Shown piece after piece: positions 45,280 to 54,085 of a stretch of DNA of 64,000 nt (positions are counted from its first letter, which is position 1; every line of letters begins with the position of its first letter). A program made the translations under genes and the position numbers. The notes under the pieces were generated by a model. The model had not been told where the DNA came from. It made no database searches and saw nothing but the letters and a program-made list of their open reading frames with translations. The DNA comes from Mangrovimonas xylaniphaga (GTDB taxonomy: Bacteria > Bacteroidota > Bacteroidia > Flavobacteriales > Flavobacteriaceae), in NCBI RefSeq assembly GCF_001280435.1, contig NZ_LBIP01000013.1, forward strand, positions 248,001 through 312,000, written 5' to 3'.

Positions 45280-46443
45280 TTATTTCGCAGCAAAGAGCTT
45301 TACATCATCCTCACTCACTTCCTTACCTCCCAAAATAATCAAACGCTCCACAACATTTCGTAATTCACGGATATTCCCAGTCCAGTCATAATGCTGCAAC
45401 AATTTTACAGCATTATCTGAAAAGGACTTTACCCCTGTTCCTTGTTCAGATGCGATTTTTTTAGCAAAAAAGTCTATCAATAATGGGATATCGTCACGTC
45501 TGTCATTTAAAGAAGGGACTTTGATAAGAATCACCGCCAAACGGTGGTAAAGGTCTTCTCGGAATCTTCCCTCGTCAATTTCCTTTTTTAAATCCTTATT
45601 GGTCGCAGCCACGACACGAACATCTACTTTAATGTCCTTATCGCTTCCCACACGTTGGATTTTATTCTCCTGTAACGCCCTTAACACTTTTGCCTGAGCA
45701 GACAAACTCATGTCTCCAATTTCATCCAAGAAAATGGTTCCGGCATTAGCAGCTTCAAACTTACCGGCCCTGTCTTTTACCGCACTTGTAAAGGCTCCTT
45801 TGATATGTCCGAACAATTCACTCTCTATCAACTCCGACGGAATTGCAGCACAATTCACCTCAATTAACGGGCCTTTAGAACGTTCACTCTTTTCATGTAA
45901 CCAGTGCGCCACCAATTCCTTTCCTGTTCCATTGGGTCCAGTGATAAGCACTCTCGCATCTGTAGGGGCTACTTTTTCAATCATGTCCTTGATTTGCTCA
46001 ATAGCACCACTTTCACCCACCATTTCATAATTTCTGCTGACTTTCTTTTTCAACAGTTTATTTTGCACCACCAATTCCTTTCTGTCCAAGGCAATCCTAA
46101 CTGTGTTGAGCAAACGGTTTAAATCTGGCGGCTTGGAAATATAATCGAAAGCTCCAAGGCGCATGGTGTTTACTGCCGTATCCAAATCACCGTGACCGGA
46201 AATCATCACCATAGGAATTTCTGGTTTCAATTTTTTGACTGCTTCCAAAACTTCTACACCATCCATCTTTGGCATTTTGATATCGCAAAGGATTAAATCG
46301 TAATCGTCCTGTTTTACCTTTTCAACTCCAGCCAAGCCATCTTCGGCTTCTTCCACAACATAGGTATCATTTTCTTCGGAAAGGATTTTCACCAAAACTC
46401 TTCTAATGGCGGCTTCGTCTTCAATGACTAATATTTTTGGCAT
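45280..46443 (-). CDS. Sigma-54-type response regulator without DNA-binding domain
   Basis: A 387-residue protein: an N-terminal receiver domain (1-120) with phosphoacceptor Asp54 in LCDIKMPKMDG and Lys in YISKPPD, and then an AAA+ sigma-54 activator domain (about 138-385) with Walker A GPNGTGKE (169-176) and Walker B GTIFLDEIGD. Two oddities are visible. The sigma-54 contact loop is GAFTSA (216-221) rather than GAFTGA. The protein also ends at the AAA+ lid (EVSEDDVKLFAAK), with no Fis-type helix-turn-helix. It must therefore act from solution or through a partner. It follows mscS in a minus-strand operon; no sensor kinase gene is adjacent. Confidence 0.92.
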   Translation of the reverse strand: MPKILVIEDEAAIRRVLVKILSEENDTYVVEEAEDGLAGVEKVKQDDYDLILCDIKMPKMDGVEVLEAVKKLKPEIPMVMISGHGDLDTAVNTMRLGAFDYISKPPDLNRLLNTVRIALDRKELVVQNKLLKKKVSRNYEMVGESGAIEQIKDMIEKVAPTDARVLITGPNGTGKELVAHWLHEKSERSKGPLIEVNCAAIPSELIESELFGHIKGAFTSAVKDRAGKFEAANAGTIFLDEIGDMSLSAQAKVLRALQENKIQRVGSDKDIKVDVRVVAATNKDLKKEIDEGRFREDLYHRLAVILIKVPSLNDRRDDIPLLIDFFAKKIASEQGTGVKSFSDNAVKLLQHYDWTGNIRELRNVVERLIILGGKEVSEDDVKLFAAK

Positions 46444-46458
46444 AGTATTTTGTTTCGG

Positions 46459-47349
46459 TTATTGCTTTTTGGGTTCTATAATATGAATGTCCCTTTGAGG
46501 GAATGGGATAGAAATGTTGTTCTCCCTAAACAAACGATCTATTTCAAAACGAATATCACTCTTTGGAAAGGCAGCTTTAAAACTATCATTAAGGGTAAAA
46601 ATCAATTTAAAGTCCAACGAACTATCTCCAAAATTGATAAACTGTACCGCTGGCTCAGGATCCGGCAATACCTGTGGATGTGAACTAGCTGCTTCCAACA
46701 ATAATTTTTTCACCAATTGCACATCGCTTCCATAGGCCACGCCCACCTGAACACTTTCCCTGGTTGTAGTACCATTTTGCGTCCAGTTATACAAACTATT
46801 GGTAAGATATAAGTGATTAGGAATCACCAACACTTTATTATCGGCGGTTACGGCACGAGGGGGTTTTTATTTAATTTTTTCCACACGCCCTACTTTACCT
46901 TCAATTTCAATAATATCGTTAACAGACACTGTTTGATCTACCAGAATGAAGATTCCAGAGATGATATCCTGGAACAAGGTCTGCAAGGCCAAACCAACAC
47001 CAATCAATAAGGCGGCAGATGCCGCAAAAATGGCGGTGACATTCACTCCAACCGAATCGAATACTACAAGGAGCACGATAAGATAAATGAGCCATCTAGA
47101 GAATGAAAAGACCGTATCAAACTTCACCCTATTTTCTTCGGGCATGCGTTTGGACACTAATTTTTTGAGAAAAGTCAACACTACAGAAGTAATCCCATAG
47201 ATGATAAACACCAATAAGATCAATCCTATGGTGATTTTTATACTACTATCTTCGTTGGCATAAATAACCTTTCCCAAAAAACTGGTGATGGTATCCCAAA
47301 CACTACTTTCTGTAACGATGGTTTCAATTTTGTCAATAGGATCTTGCAT
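46459..47349 (-). pseudogene. Small-conductance mechanosensitive channel (MscS family) with in-frame stop
   Basis: Two open pieces lie in the same frame: 47349-46867 (160 codons: three membrane helices, pore helix ASAALLIGVGLALQTLFQDIISG, beta-domain start NDIIEIEGKVGRVEKI) and a second piece continuing to 46459 (AVTADNKVLVIPNHLYLTN and the C-terminal domain). They are separated by a TAA at 46867-46869, where family members have Leu-Arg/Lys-Thr-Thr. Restoring TTAAAAACCCC from the observed TAAAAACCCCC (one T lost, one C gained, both in homopolymers) would give IKLKTPRAVTAD, a normal sequence. The lesion may be real or a sequencing or assembly error. The operon is otherwise intact around it. 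Confidence 0.85.
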
Positions 47350-47352
47350 ACC

Positions 47353-48666
47353 TTAATATTTTAACCACTTATATAACTCTTTATAACTTGGCTTCTTTCC
47401 GTACATCAAGATACCTACGCGATAAATTTTGGCAGCAAACCAAACTGTAAACACAAAGGTACCTATCAATAATGCTAAAGATAATAATTGCTGCCAAATA
47501 GGAACTCCAAACGGAATTCTCATAAGCATTACTACTGGTGAAGTGAATGGAATAAATGAGAATACCGTAGATACCGTTCCATGTGGATCTTCTATAACTG
47601 TAAACACACCAACGTAAACTGCCAAAATAAGCGGCATCAAGATAGGCATCATGAATTGTTGCGTATCGGTTTCGTTGTCCACAGCAGCACCAATGGCCGC
47701 ATAAAGGGAACTATATAACAAATAACCACCAACAAAGAAGAACATAAAAGCCACAATTAGATTGGCAATCGGTAAATTTTGAAACGCCATAAAGCCCAAC
47801 TTCAACTTGGATTCAAATTCGGGCGATTGTACAGCCTGCTGCATAATTTCTTGCTGCGGGGTATGCATATCTATGATACTGATCCCGAAAATAGCAGACA
47901 CCACAGTCATAAGCACCCCTCCCAAAATAATCCAGATGATAAATTGGGTAATTCCCGCTAAGGAAGTTCCTATAATTTTCCCCATCATCAATTGGATAGG
48001 CTTAACGGAAGAAATGATGACTTCAATAATTCTACTGGTTTTTTCTTCAATAACGCTGCGCATGATCATGTTCCCGTAAATAATGATGAACATAAACAGC
48101 AAATATCCCGCCATACCGCCAAAAGCCAGCTTTAGAACATTGTCAATCTTGGAGGTCGTTTCTCCGGAAAATGTTTCTTGTGCTATGTCGATACTAATTC
48201 TTGAAGAATTAATCATGTCAAGATCAACGCCGTTACTCTCTAATTCTAAATCGGTCATTTTTTTCTCCAAACTTCTTTCCAGACTAGACATAACTGTTAA
48301 AGATGGGGACTCCTCTGAATAAAAAATAATCCCCTTTGAAGCCGAAGTAGAATCTACCTGCTTTGGAATATACAGCAATCCATAGTCTTCCTGCGCTTTG
48401 ACCAAAACCTTAGCTTCCTCCAAAGAAGAATTGGTTAAGTAATTATAGGTGGTATTATCGGTATTTTGGAACACCTCTTCCAACAGACCTGTTTGGTCCA
48501 ACACAGAAATACTGCGTTTTTTATTATTGTTCAGTTGGGTTAAATAAGCGACTACCGCAATAAGCGCTATCATGATCAACGGGCTCAAGACCGTCATGAT
48601 GATGAACGATTTATTTTTGACTTTCGTCAAATATTCTCGTTTTATGATAAGAGGTAAATGGTTCAT
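47353..48666 (-). CDS. ABC transporter permease (NatB/ABC-2 type)
   Basis: A 437-residue membrane protein with an N-terminal helix (about 20-43), a large external domain (about 45-190) and five more helices, the NatB-like plan. VIEEKTSRIIEVIISSVKPIQLMMGKIIG is the signature cytoplasmic motif. It pairs with the ATPase gene just upstream, whose stop is 2 bp away, and is followed by mscS after 3 bp. Sodium or small-peptide/drug export are the usual family roles; the substrate is not known. Confidence 0.9.
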   Translation of the reverse strand: MNHLPLIIKREYLTKVKNKSFIIMTVLSPLIMIALIAVVAYLTQLNNNKKRSISVLDQTGLLEEVFQNTDNTTYNYLTNSSLEEAKVLVKAQEDYGLLYIPKQVDSTSASKGIIFYSEESPSLTVMSSLERSLEKKMTDLELESNGVDLDMINSSRISIDIAQETFSGETTSKIDNVLKLAFGGMAGYLLFMFIIIYGNMIMRSVIEEKTSRIIEVIISSVKPIQLMMGKIIGTSLAGITQFIIWIILGGVLMTVVSAIFGISIIDMHTPQQEIMQQAVQSPEFESKLKLGFMAFQNLPIANLIVAFMFFFVGGYLLYSSLYAAIGAAVDNETDTQQFMMPILMPLILAVYVGVFTVIEDPHGTVSTVFSFIPFTSPVVMLMRIPFGVPIWQQLLSLALLIGTFVFTVWFAAKIYRVGILMYGKKPSYKELYKWLKY

Positions 48667-48668
48667 GC

Positions 48669-49595
48669 TTAATTATTTTTCACGGTTTCAATAAAAATAT
48701 CACTGGCACTTGGAATCACTTCCACAAAATGATGTACTTCTGCTTTAGAGGTCAAAAAGGTCAACAAATCGTTGGAAGTAGCACCCCCATTAAGCTTAAC
48801 ATTCAACTTCAAATCATCGTTTAGATTCTTAAAGGTTGCCGGCAGCACTTCAAACCTATCACGAATGGCTCTTGTTACCCCATCCACATCAGCTGTTTGC
48901 AAACCAACTTCAAACGTATTGGTTTTGTACTGTCGTTGGATATCTGTCAACTTACCATCCAAAATTTTATTGGATTTATTAATCAAGGCAATATGGTCAC
49001 ACAATTCCTCGACAGATTCCATACGGTGTGTAGAAAAAATAACCGTAGCTCCTTCGTCCCGTAACTGAAGGATTTCATCTTTGATCAAATTGGCATTGAT
49101 CGGGTCGAAACCTGAAAAAGGCTCGTCAAAAATCAACAACTTTGGACGGTGCAGTACCGTTACCACAAATTGGATTTTTTGGGCCTGCCCCTTACTTAGC
49201 TCTTGGATTTTTTTATTCCACCAATCACCTATTTCCAATTTATCGAACCAATATTTCAATCGTTGCTTGGCTTCTGCCTTACTCATCCCTTTCAACTGGG
49301 CCAAGTAGAGTGCCTGCTCTCCTACCTTCATCGATTTGTACAAACCTCGCTCTTCCGGCAAATAGCCAATGTCCTTGATATGCTCTTGATGTAGCGCCTT
49401 ACCGTCAAGCATCACGCGACCGGTATCGGGCATAGTAATTTGATTGATGATTCGGATTAAAGTGGTCTTTCCTGCACCGTTAGGTCCCAAAAGTCCAAAA
49501 ATACTTCCCTTGGGAACGGCTATTGAAACGTCATTTAGTGCTTTAAAGTCTCCAAACTTTTTGGAAACAGCCTCAGCCACTAATAAATTGTCCAT
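48669..49595 (-). CDS. ABC transporter ATP-binding protein (DUF4162-type)
   Basis: A 308-residue ATPase: Walker A GPNGAGKTT (37-45), signature LSKGQAQKIQF, Walker B LLIFDEPFSGFDP, H-loop STHRMESVEE, and the C-terminal DUF4162-like extension (about 215-305). It is the first gene of the minus-strand operon ATPase, permease, mscS, response regulator, with gaps of 2, 3 and 15 bp. A near-match -7 box (TATCTTTA, 49636-49629) lies about 35 nt upstream of its ATG. Confidence 0.92.
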   Translation of the reverse strand: MDNLLVAEAVSKKFGDFKALNDVSIAVPKGSIFGLLGPNGAGKTTLIRIINQITMPDTGRVMLDGKALHQEHIKDIGYLPEERGLYKSMKVGEQALYLAQLKGMSKAEAKQRLKYWFDKLEIGDWWNKKIQELSKGQAQKIQFVVTVLHRPKLLIFDEPFSGFDPINANLIKDEILQLRDEGATVIFSTHRMESVEELCDHIALINKSNKILDGKLTDIQRQYKTNTFEVGLQTADVDGVTRAIRDRFEVLPATFKNLNDDLKLNVKLNGGATSNDLLTFLTSKAEVHHFVEVIPSASDIFIETVKNN

Positions 49596-49822
49596 AGATT
49601 GATTTCTGCTAATATGTTGTTTGAGCTGTAAAGATATTAAATGTATACCAAGAACATCTAAAATGGCAAAAAAACTCGCCTTCCCAATCCTGAAAAAAAC
49701 ATGAATTTACTGTCAAAATATATGAGGGCACAAAAAATTTTAGAAAGAAAATTCAAACATTGAATGGACTTTAGAAAAAGAAGAGGCCTGATTGAACAAA
49801 TGACATAAAAAAGGCACTTCTA

Positions 49823-49861
49823 TAAAAAACAAAACCCACCCTTAAAAGAATTAAGGATGGG
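49823..49861 (-). terminator. Second hairpin after dnaJ (main terminator)
   Basis: On the minus strand CCCATCCTTAA pairs with TTAAGGGTGGG (one U-G wobble), followed by TTTTGTTTTTT. On the plus strand one pair is a mismatch, so it favours termination of the dnaJ transcript. Confidence 0.8.
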
Positions 49862-49890
49862 AAAAAATTGCTATGAAAAAGAAAAATTAC

Positions 49891-49909
49891 CACTAATATT
49901 TAATTAGTG
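49891..49909 (-). terminator. First hairpin after dnaJ
   Basis: A perfect 7-bp stem (CACTAAT / ATTAGTG) with a 5-nt loop, followed on the minus strand by GGTAATTTTTCTTTTTC. It is weaker than the hairpin at 49823-49861. Confidence 0.45.
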
Positions 49910-49948
49910 ACAATCAAATATAGTGTTTTTTATCAAATTAACAGATTA

Positions 49949-51073
49949 TTAAGAAAACATATCTTTTACTTTTTCAAAAAAAGATTTATCTCCACTCTCT
50001 GGCTTTGGTGAAAAATGGTCGTCATTTCTCATCTTTTCGAAGAATTCACGCTGTTGTTTGTTCAAGGTTTTTGGCGTCCAAACATTCACGTGAACCAATA
50101 AATCCCCAGTTCCGTAACCGTTAATACTTGGAATTCCCTTGCCTCTTAAGCGCAAAATCTTACCAGATTGTACCCCTGCTTCAATTTTGATCCTAACTTT
50201 TCCTGTTACCGTATCTATTTCTGTAGTATTACCCAAAACTGCATCTGGCATACTTACATACAAATCATAGTGCAGATTATCGCCTTCTCTTTTTAGGGTT
50301 GGATGATCTTCCTCTTGAATAGCTACCAATAAATCTCCAGCAATACCATTACCAGGTGCATCGTTACCTTTTCCGGTTACTTTAAGCTGCATGCCATCTA
50401 CAACACCTGCTGGAATTTTTACAGATACAGTTTCCTCTACAACCTTCATACCTTGCGCATCAGCATCAGATGGTTTTTGGTCGATAGTCTGTCCTGCACC
50501 ACCACAAGCCGTACAAGGCGAAGCCGTTTGCATACGTCCTAAAATAGTATTGGTTATCCTGGTTACCTGCCCGGTACCATTACAAGTACCACAAGTTTTA
50601 TAGGTAGTTCCTGGCGCTTGAACTTTACGCTTTACTTTGATTTTTTTCTCAACCCCATTGGCTACTTCTTCCAAGGTCAAGGTTACCCTAATACGCAGGT
50701 TACTTCCCTTAACACGTCTTTGGCCACCGCCAAATCCTCCGCCAAATCCTGAGAAGCCACCGCCACCAAAAGCACCGCCAAAAATGTCGCCAAACTGACT
50801 GAAGATGTCATCCATGTTCATGCCACCTCCGCCAAATCCGCCACTGCCATCAAAGGCTTGGTGACCAAATTGGTCGTAACGTGCACGTTTGTCTGGGTTA
50901 CTCAATACTTCATAAGCTTCTGCCGCTTCCTTAAACTTAGCCTCCGCTTCGTGGTCCCCTGGATTTTTATCAGGGTGGTACTTCAATGCCAGTTTTCGGT
51001 ATGATTTTTTAATTTCTGCTGCAGTAGCCGTTCTCTCTACCTCTAAAATCTCGTAATAATCAGTCTTTGCCAT
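49949..51073 (-). CDS. dnaJ: Chaperone DnaJ with reduced zinc finger
   Basis: A 374-residue Hsp40 that stimulates DnaK. The J domain (1-70) has the HPD motif in [11 protein letters not shown] Gly/Phe-rich linker (about 75-115) and two C-terminal beta domains are intact. The cysteine-rich region keeps only two CxxCxGxG motifs (CGTCNGTG and CTACGGAG), where the E. coli type has four, so it would bind one zinc rather than two. The residues between them ([15 protein letters not shown]) are uninterrupted, so this is not a recent deletion. It lies 9 bp after grpE in the same operon. Confidence 0.95.
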   Translation of the reverse strand: MAKTDYYEILEVERTATAAEIKKSYRKLALKYHPDKNPGDHEAEAKFKEAAEAYEVLSNPDKRARYDQFGHQAFDGSGGFGGGGMNMDDIFSQFGDIFGGAFGGGGFSGFGGGFGGGQRRVKGSNLRIRVTLTLEEVANGVEKKIKVKRKVQAPGTTYKTCGTCNGTGQVTRITNTILGRMQTASPCTACGGAGQTIDQKPSDADAQGMKVVEETVSVKIPAGVVDGMQLKVTGKGNDAPGNGIAGDLLVAIQEEDHPTLKREGDNLHYDLYVSMPDAVLGNTTEIDTVTGKVRIKIEAGVQSGKILRLRGKGIPSINGYGTGDLLVHVNVWTPKTLNKQQREFFEKMRNDDHFSPKPESGDKSFFEKVKDMFS

Positions 51074-51082
51074 GTATTCAGT

Positions 51083-51634
51083 TTATTGTCCTATTACTAC
51101 TTTTGGGAAACGAATTACTTTATCGCCCAGTTTATAACCTTTTTCGATAACATCGATAATTTTCCCTTTTAAATCTTCGTTTGGTGCCGGAATTTGTGTC
51201 ACAGCTTCATGATCGTCGGCATTAAAAGCATCTCCTGCTGCAACCTCAATCTCGCTCAAGCCTTTTTGTTGCAGGGTCGATTTCAATTTTTGTCTGATCA
51301 ATTCCACACCTTTCAACAAATCTTCCGCATCGCTTTTGGAAATTTCTGAATAGGCTCTATCAAAATCGTCCAATACAGGCAACATCGCTTTCATGACATC
51401 CTCACTTGCCGTTTTAAACAATTCTACGCGCTCCTTAGAGGTTCGCCTTTTGTAATTTTCAAACTCTGCAAACAAGCGCATAAACTTGTCCTTTTCCTTG
51501 GCCAAGTCTTCATTAAGTTTGTCTTCAATAGATACTTCTGCTTCTGGAGTTCCTTCTGCTTGTGTATCTTCTGCCACAGGCTGCTCTACCTGTTGGTCTT
51601 CTATGGGTTGTTCGTTCTGTTCTTTTTTACTCAT
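51083..51634 (-). CDS. grpE: Nucleotide exchange factor GrpE
   Basis: A 183-residue GrpE from ATG 51634 (MSKKEQNEQ). An upstream ATG at 51682 would begin just beside the promoter and is not used. It releases ADP from DnaK. An acidic N-terminal tail is followed by a long coiled coil (about 45-90, KFMRLFAEFENYKRRTSKERVELF) and a beta domain ending LGDKVIRFPKVVIGQ. The HEAVTQIP segment is conserved. Its gene precedes dnaJ by 9 bp, under a consensus-like promoter. Confidence 0.95.
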   Translation of the reverse strand: MSKKEQNEQPIEDQQVEQPVAEDTQAEGTPEAEVSIEDKLNEDLAKEKDKFMRLFAEFENYKRRTSKERVELFKTASEDVMKAMLPVLDDFDRAYSEISKSDAEDLLKGVELIRQKLKSTLQQKGLSEIEVAAGDAFNADDHEAVTQIPAPNEDLKGKIIDVIEKGYKLGDKVIRFPKVVIGQ

Positions 51635-51667
51635 GCTAAACCTATTTTTAACTTCAATAACAGTTGG

Positions 51668-51699
51668 CAAAAGTACTGCCATTATTATTAAAATGTCAA
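51668..51699 (-). promoter_or_regulatory. grpE-dnaJ promoter (TTG-N21-TACTTTTG)
   Basis: On the minus strand TTG (51699-51697), a 21-nt spacer and TACTTTTG (51675-51668). It sits about 34 nt upstream of ATG 51634. No CIRCE-like inverted repeat (HrcA site) is seen here. Confidence 0.65.
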
Positions 51700-51749
51700 A
51701 ATGTCACCAAATAATTTTCACCCTAAATGCTATCTTCTGGAACATTTTA

Positions 51750-51757
51750 TATTTTTG
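51750..51757 (+). promoter_or_regulatory. -7 box of the YceI gene
   Basis: TATTTTTG is a perfect TAnnTTTG box, 33 nt before ATG 51791. It rules out the upstream TTG start at 51701, which lies before the promoter. Confidence 0.6.
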
Positions 51758-51790
51758 TTGCTTAACAATTCATTAAAAACACTAATTACC

Positions 51791-52465
51791 ATGAAAAAAA
51801 GAATTTTTAACGTATTTACGGTACTGGCTTTAACCATGGCGGTTGTTAGCTGTCAAGACAAAGGCAAAAAGGCTACAACTACAGAAGCGGAACCAGTTGC
51901 TGAAAGTACTACGGTTACTGAAAAATTTGTTATCGACTCTACAGAGTCTACTATTTACTGGAAGGGTTTTAAACCAACAGGTTCACATCACGGAACTGTA
52001 AAATTGGAAAAAGGAGTATTCAAAGCCAATGGAACTGATTTGGTAAGTGGTTCATTTTTAATTGACATGAGATCTCTTGTTGACATGGATATGGAGCCTG
52101 GGGACATGAAAGATAAATTGGAAGCCCACTTAAAAGGTACTGTTGAAGGAAAAGAAGGCGACTTCTTTGATATCACTAAATTCCCAACAGCAGCATTTGA
52201 AATAACTGGATCACAACCTACTACTGAAAACAAAAGTCTTATATCTGGAAACCTTACTATAAAAGGTATCAAGCAAAACATTACTTTCCCTATTTCGGTA
52301 ACTAATGAAGGTGAAACTATTTCTATTTTGAGTGACACTTTTACAATTGACAGAACCCAATGGGAAATCAACTTCCGCTCTAAGTCAATTTTTGATGATT
52401 TAGGAGACAACTTCATCAACGACGAAATCCAATTGAAGTTTGTATTGAAAGCTACAAAAGCTTAA
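51791..52465 (+). CDS. YceI family lipoprotein
   Basis: A 224-residue protein from ATG 51791. It has a lipoprotein signal peptide with Cys21 in TMAVVSCQDKG, a short linker and a YceI domain (about 50-222): STIYWKGFKPTGSHHGTVKL, FLIDMRSLVDMDM, FPTAAFEITG, LTIKGIKQNITFPI. YceI proteins are beta-barrels that bind isoprenoid-type lipids in the periplasm. The TTG at 51701 gives a longer frame but lies upstream of the promoter. It is divergent from grpE and has a terminator after it. Confidence 0.92.
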   Translation: MKKRIFNVFTVLALTMAVVSCQDKGKKATTTEAEPVAESTTVTEKFVIDSTESTIYWKGFKPTGSHHGTVKLEKGVFKANGTDLVSGSFLIDMRSLVDMDMEPGDMKDKLEAHLKGTVEGKEGDFFDITKFPTAAFEITGSQPTTENKSLISGNLTIKGIKQNITFPISVTNEGETISILSDTFTIDRTQWEINFRSKSIFDDLGDNFINDEIQLKFVLKATKA

Positions 52466-52484
52466 TCCAAAGTTTTGGAATCTT

Positions 52485-52521
52485 AAAAAAGGCCGTTCAA
52501 ATTGAACGGCCTTTCGTTTTT
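52485..52521. terminator. Bidirectional rho-independent terminator
   Basis: AAAGGCCGTTCAA pairs with TTGAACGGCCTTT around a very small loop, with A and T tracts on the flanks. It separates the convergent YceI and porin genes. Confidence 0.88.
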
Positions 52522-52537
52522 AATAAATATAGGTATA

Positions 52538-53899
52538 CTAGTTTAAAAGGTATTGAAACTGCAGGACAGCCATCCATTTATTGTCCGACTGAAATGTATT
52601 GCCATCTACTTCTGAAAATACAGGGCGATTTTGCCCATCTAAGGTAAATTTCATGCGCTGTCCATCCACATACCAATTAAGTCCAAATCGATAACAAAAG
52701 GCCGCCTCGTCCAAGGCTTCGTATTGCCCCCACTGGCCAGCAGTATACAACTGTAGATTATCCCATAATCTCTTACTTTCCTTATTCCCCAACATAAGCC
52801 CCGTTTGGTAATAAACCGCACTACCAGTTCCAACTGCAGGAAATCCATTTCCTTTTCCATTAATTTCTACAACATCATCTAAACTTCCAAAAGCAGGATT
52901 GTTAACGCCTAACATTCGCAAATAATCAGGTCCCATATCATAATTATAATAGGCCACATATCCCGTTAACGCTTTGGCAAAAGAAAGACTCACAGGCTCC
53001 TCATAAAATAAATCTACCGACCATAAATTTAAGTCGTGGTATTGTATGATGCCATTCTTAAGGGAAGCCATAGCCTCTTGCTGAAACTTAGCTCCTGCAC
53101 CCAAAGCCAAAATATGCTTCTTCCCCAAATAGGTTCCCTTAAAATTAGGCCCCAACACCGATTCCTTCTCCAGAAAATCATACTTAACATATCCCGTATA
53201 CTGTAATTGCAAATCGTCATATGAAAAGTCGGCAGTTCCTTCAACCAATTTTGGAACTGCGGCTCCGGTATGGGTATGATCATAAGGAATGATGACCCCA
53301 ATCCTGTAATTAAAGCGCTGCAAGTCCCCAAATAGAAAACAACCTAGATTACGGGTAATGTCATCTGTTCTATTCAGGGTTGGTTGTGCCATTAGGGGTA
53401 AATCAAGTGCAAGCATTTCCGTTGTGGAAGGAGCCGTATAACGCGAAAGCCCGTCCCAAGTGGATTTCCCCATTGCAATATGGAATTGATCAACAACCTT
53501 AAAGGAGCCATATAAATCCAAAAATTCAGGATCCGGCCAACCTTCACTCATATTATTATAGTTGTTCTGCCCTATAAGTGCATAAAACTTGAAACGCTCC
53601 CCAACCTTCCAACTCGTTCCTATTCGGTAACGTCGTAATGACATATCTATACTATAGGAACTAAGGTCTCCATTCTCCACTGTACTTCCAGGATTCCATT
53701 GTGTATAGCGCAGCCAAGTTTGGGCCGAGGCAGCAAATTTCAATTGCACATTGGGAGACTCTGCCAAAGTCCATTCTAAAGGAGTTGGTTTTCCTTGGGC
53801 AAAAATTTCCAAATTTGCCAAGACAATAAATAATAGTACGGTTAATCTTAAACCATTTTTTTGAAGAGATCCCGATGAGGCTTCTGTAAGAAATTTCAC
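52538..53899 (-). CDS. Outer-membrane porin-like protein
   Basis: A 453-residue outer-membrane barrel. The signal peptide has its hydrophobic core at about 17-34 (LRLTVLLFIVLANLEIFAQ). Alternating strand patterns run throughout (LRRYRIGTSWKVGERFKFYALIG, FRFGLNWYVDGQRMKFTLDG) and the last residue block WMAVLQFQYLLN ends with an aromatic-type barrel-closing strand. It resembles phosphate-selective-type porins of Bacteroidota. The substrate is unknown. It is the only gene in its unit. Confidence 0.8.
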   Translation of the reverse strand: MKFLTEASSGSLQKNGLRLTVLLFIVLANLEIFAQGKPTPLEWTLAESPNVQLKFAASAQTWLRYTQWNPGSTVENGDLSSYSIDMSLRRYRIGTSWKVGERFKFYALIGQNNYNNMSEGWPDPEFLDLYGSFKVVDQFHIAMGKSTWDGLSRYTAPSTTEMLALDLPLMAQPTLNRTDDITRNLGCFLFGDLQRFNYRIGVIIPYDHTHTGAAVPKLVEGTADFSYDDLQLQYTGYVKYDFLEKESVLGPNFKGTYLGKKHILALGAGAKFQQEAMASLKNGIIQYHDLNLWSVDLFYEEPVSLSFAKALTGYVAYYNYDMGPDYLRMLGVNNPAFGSLDDVVEINGKGNGFPAVGTGSAVYYQTGLMLGNKESKRLWDNLQLYTAGQWGQYEALDEAAFCYRFGLNWYVDGQRMKFTLDGQNRPVFSEVDGNTFQSDNKWMAVLQFQYLLN

Positions 53900-54085
53900 A
53901 GTAATGATGCTTTATAATTTTGAAGTTTTTACGAAATCGTTTGAAATACTTTTCCCAGACAAAACCCTGTGTTTCAAAACGAAAACTGCACGAAACTAAA
54001 TCATAAAATGTTCTTTTTTTATGATATTTCTCATAGTTTTTGAGGCTATTTGAATCTACATTTGAAATATCAAATTCCAAGAATC

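Larger units (their letters stand above)
49596..49948. other. 353-bp intergenic region holding the ABC promoter and dnaJ terminators
   Basis: The left part carries the near-match -7 box of the ABC operon. The right part holds two hairpins after the dnaJ stop, listed separately. Between them (49660-49820) I see no coding frame or repeat. Confidence 0.6.

Noticed and set aside
51083-51682. Longer GrpE starting at ATG 51682
   Set aside because: The extension (MAVLLPTVIEV...) would start about where transcription begins and lacks GrpE-like character; ATG 51634 gives the normal acidic N-terminus.
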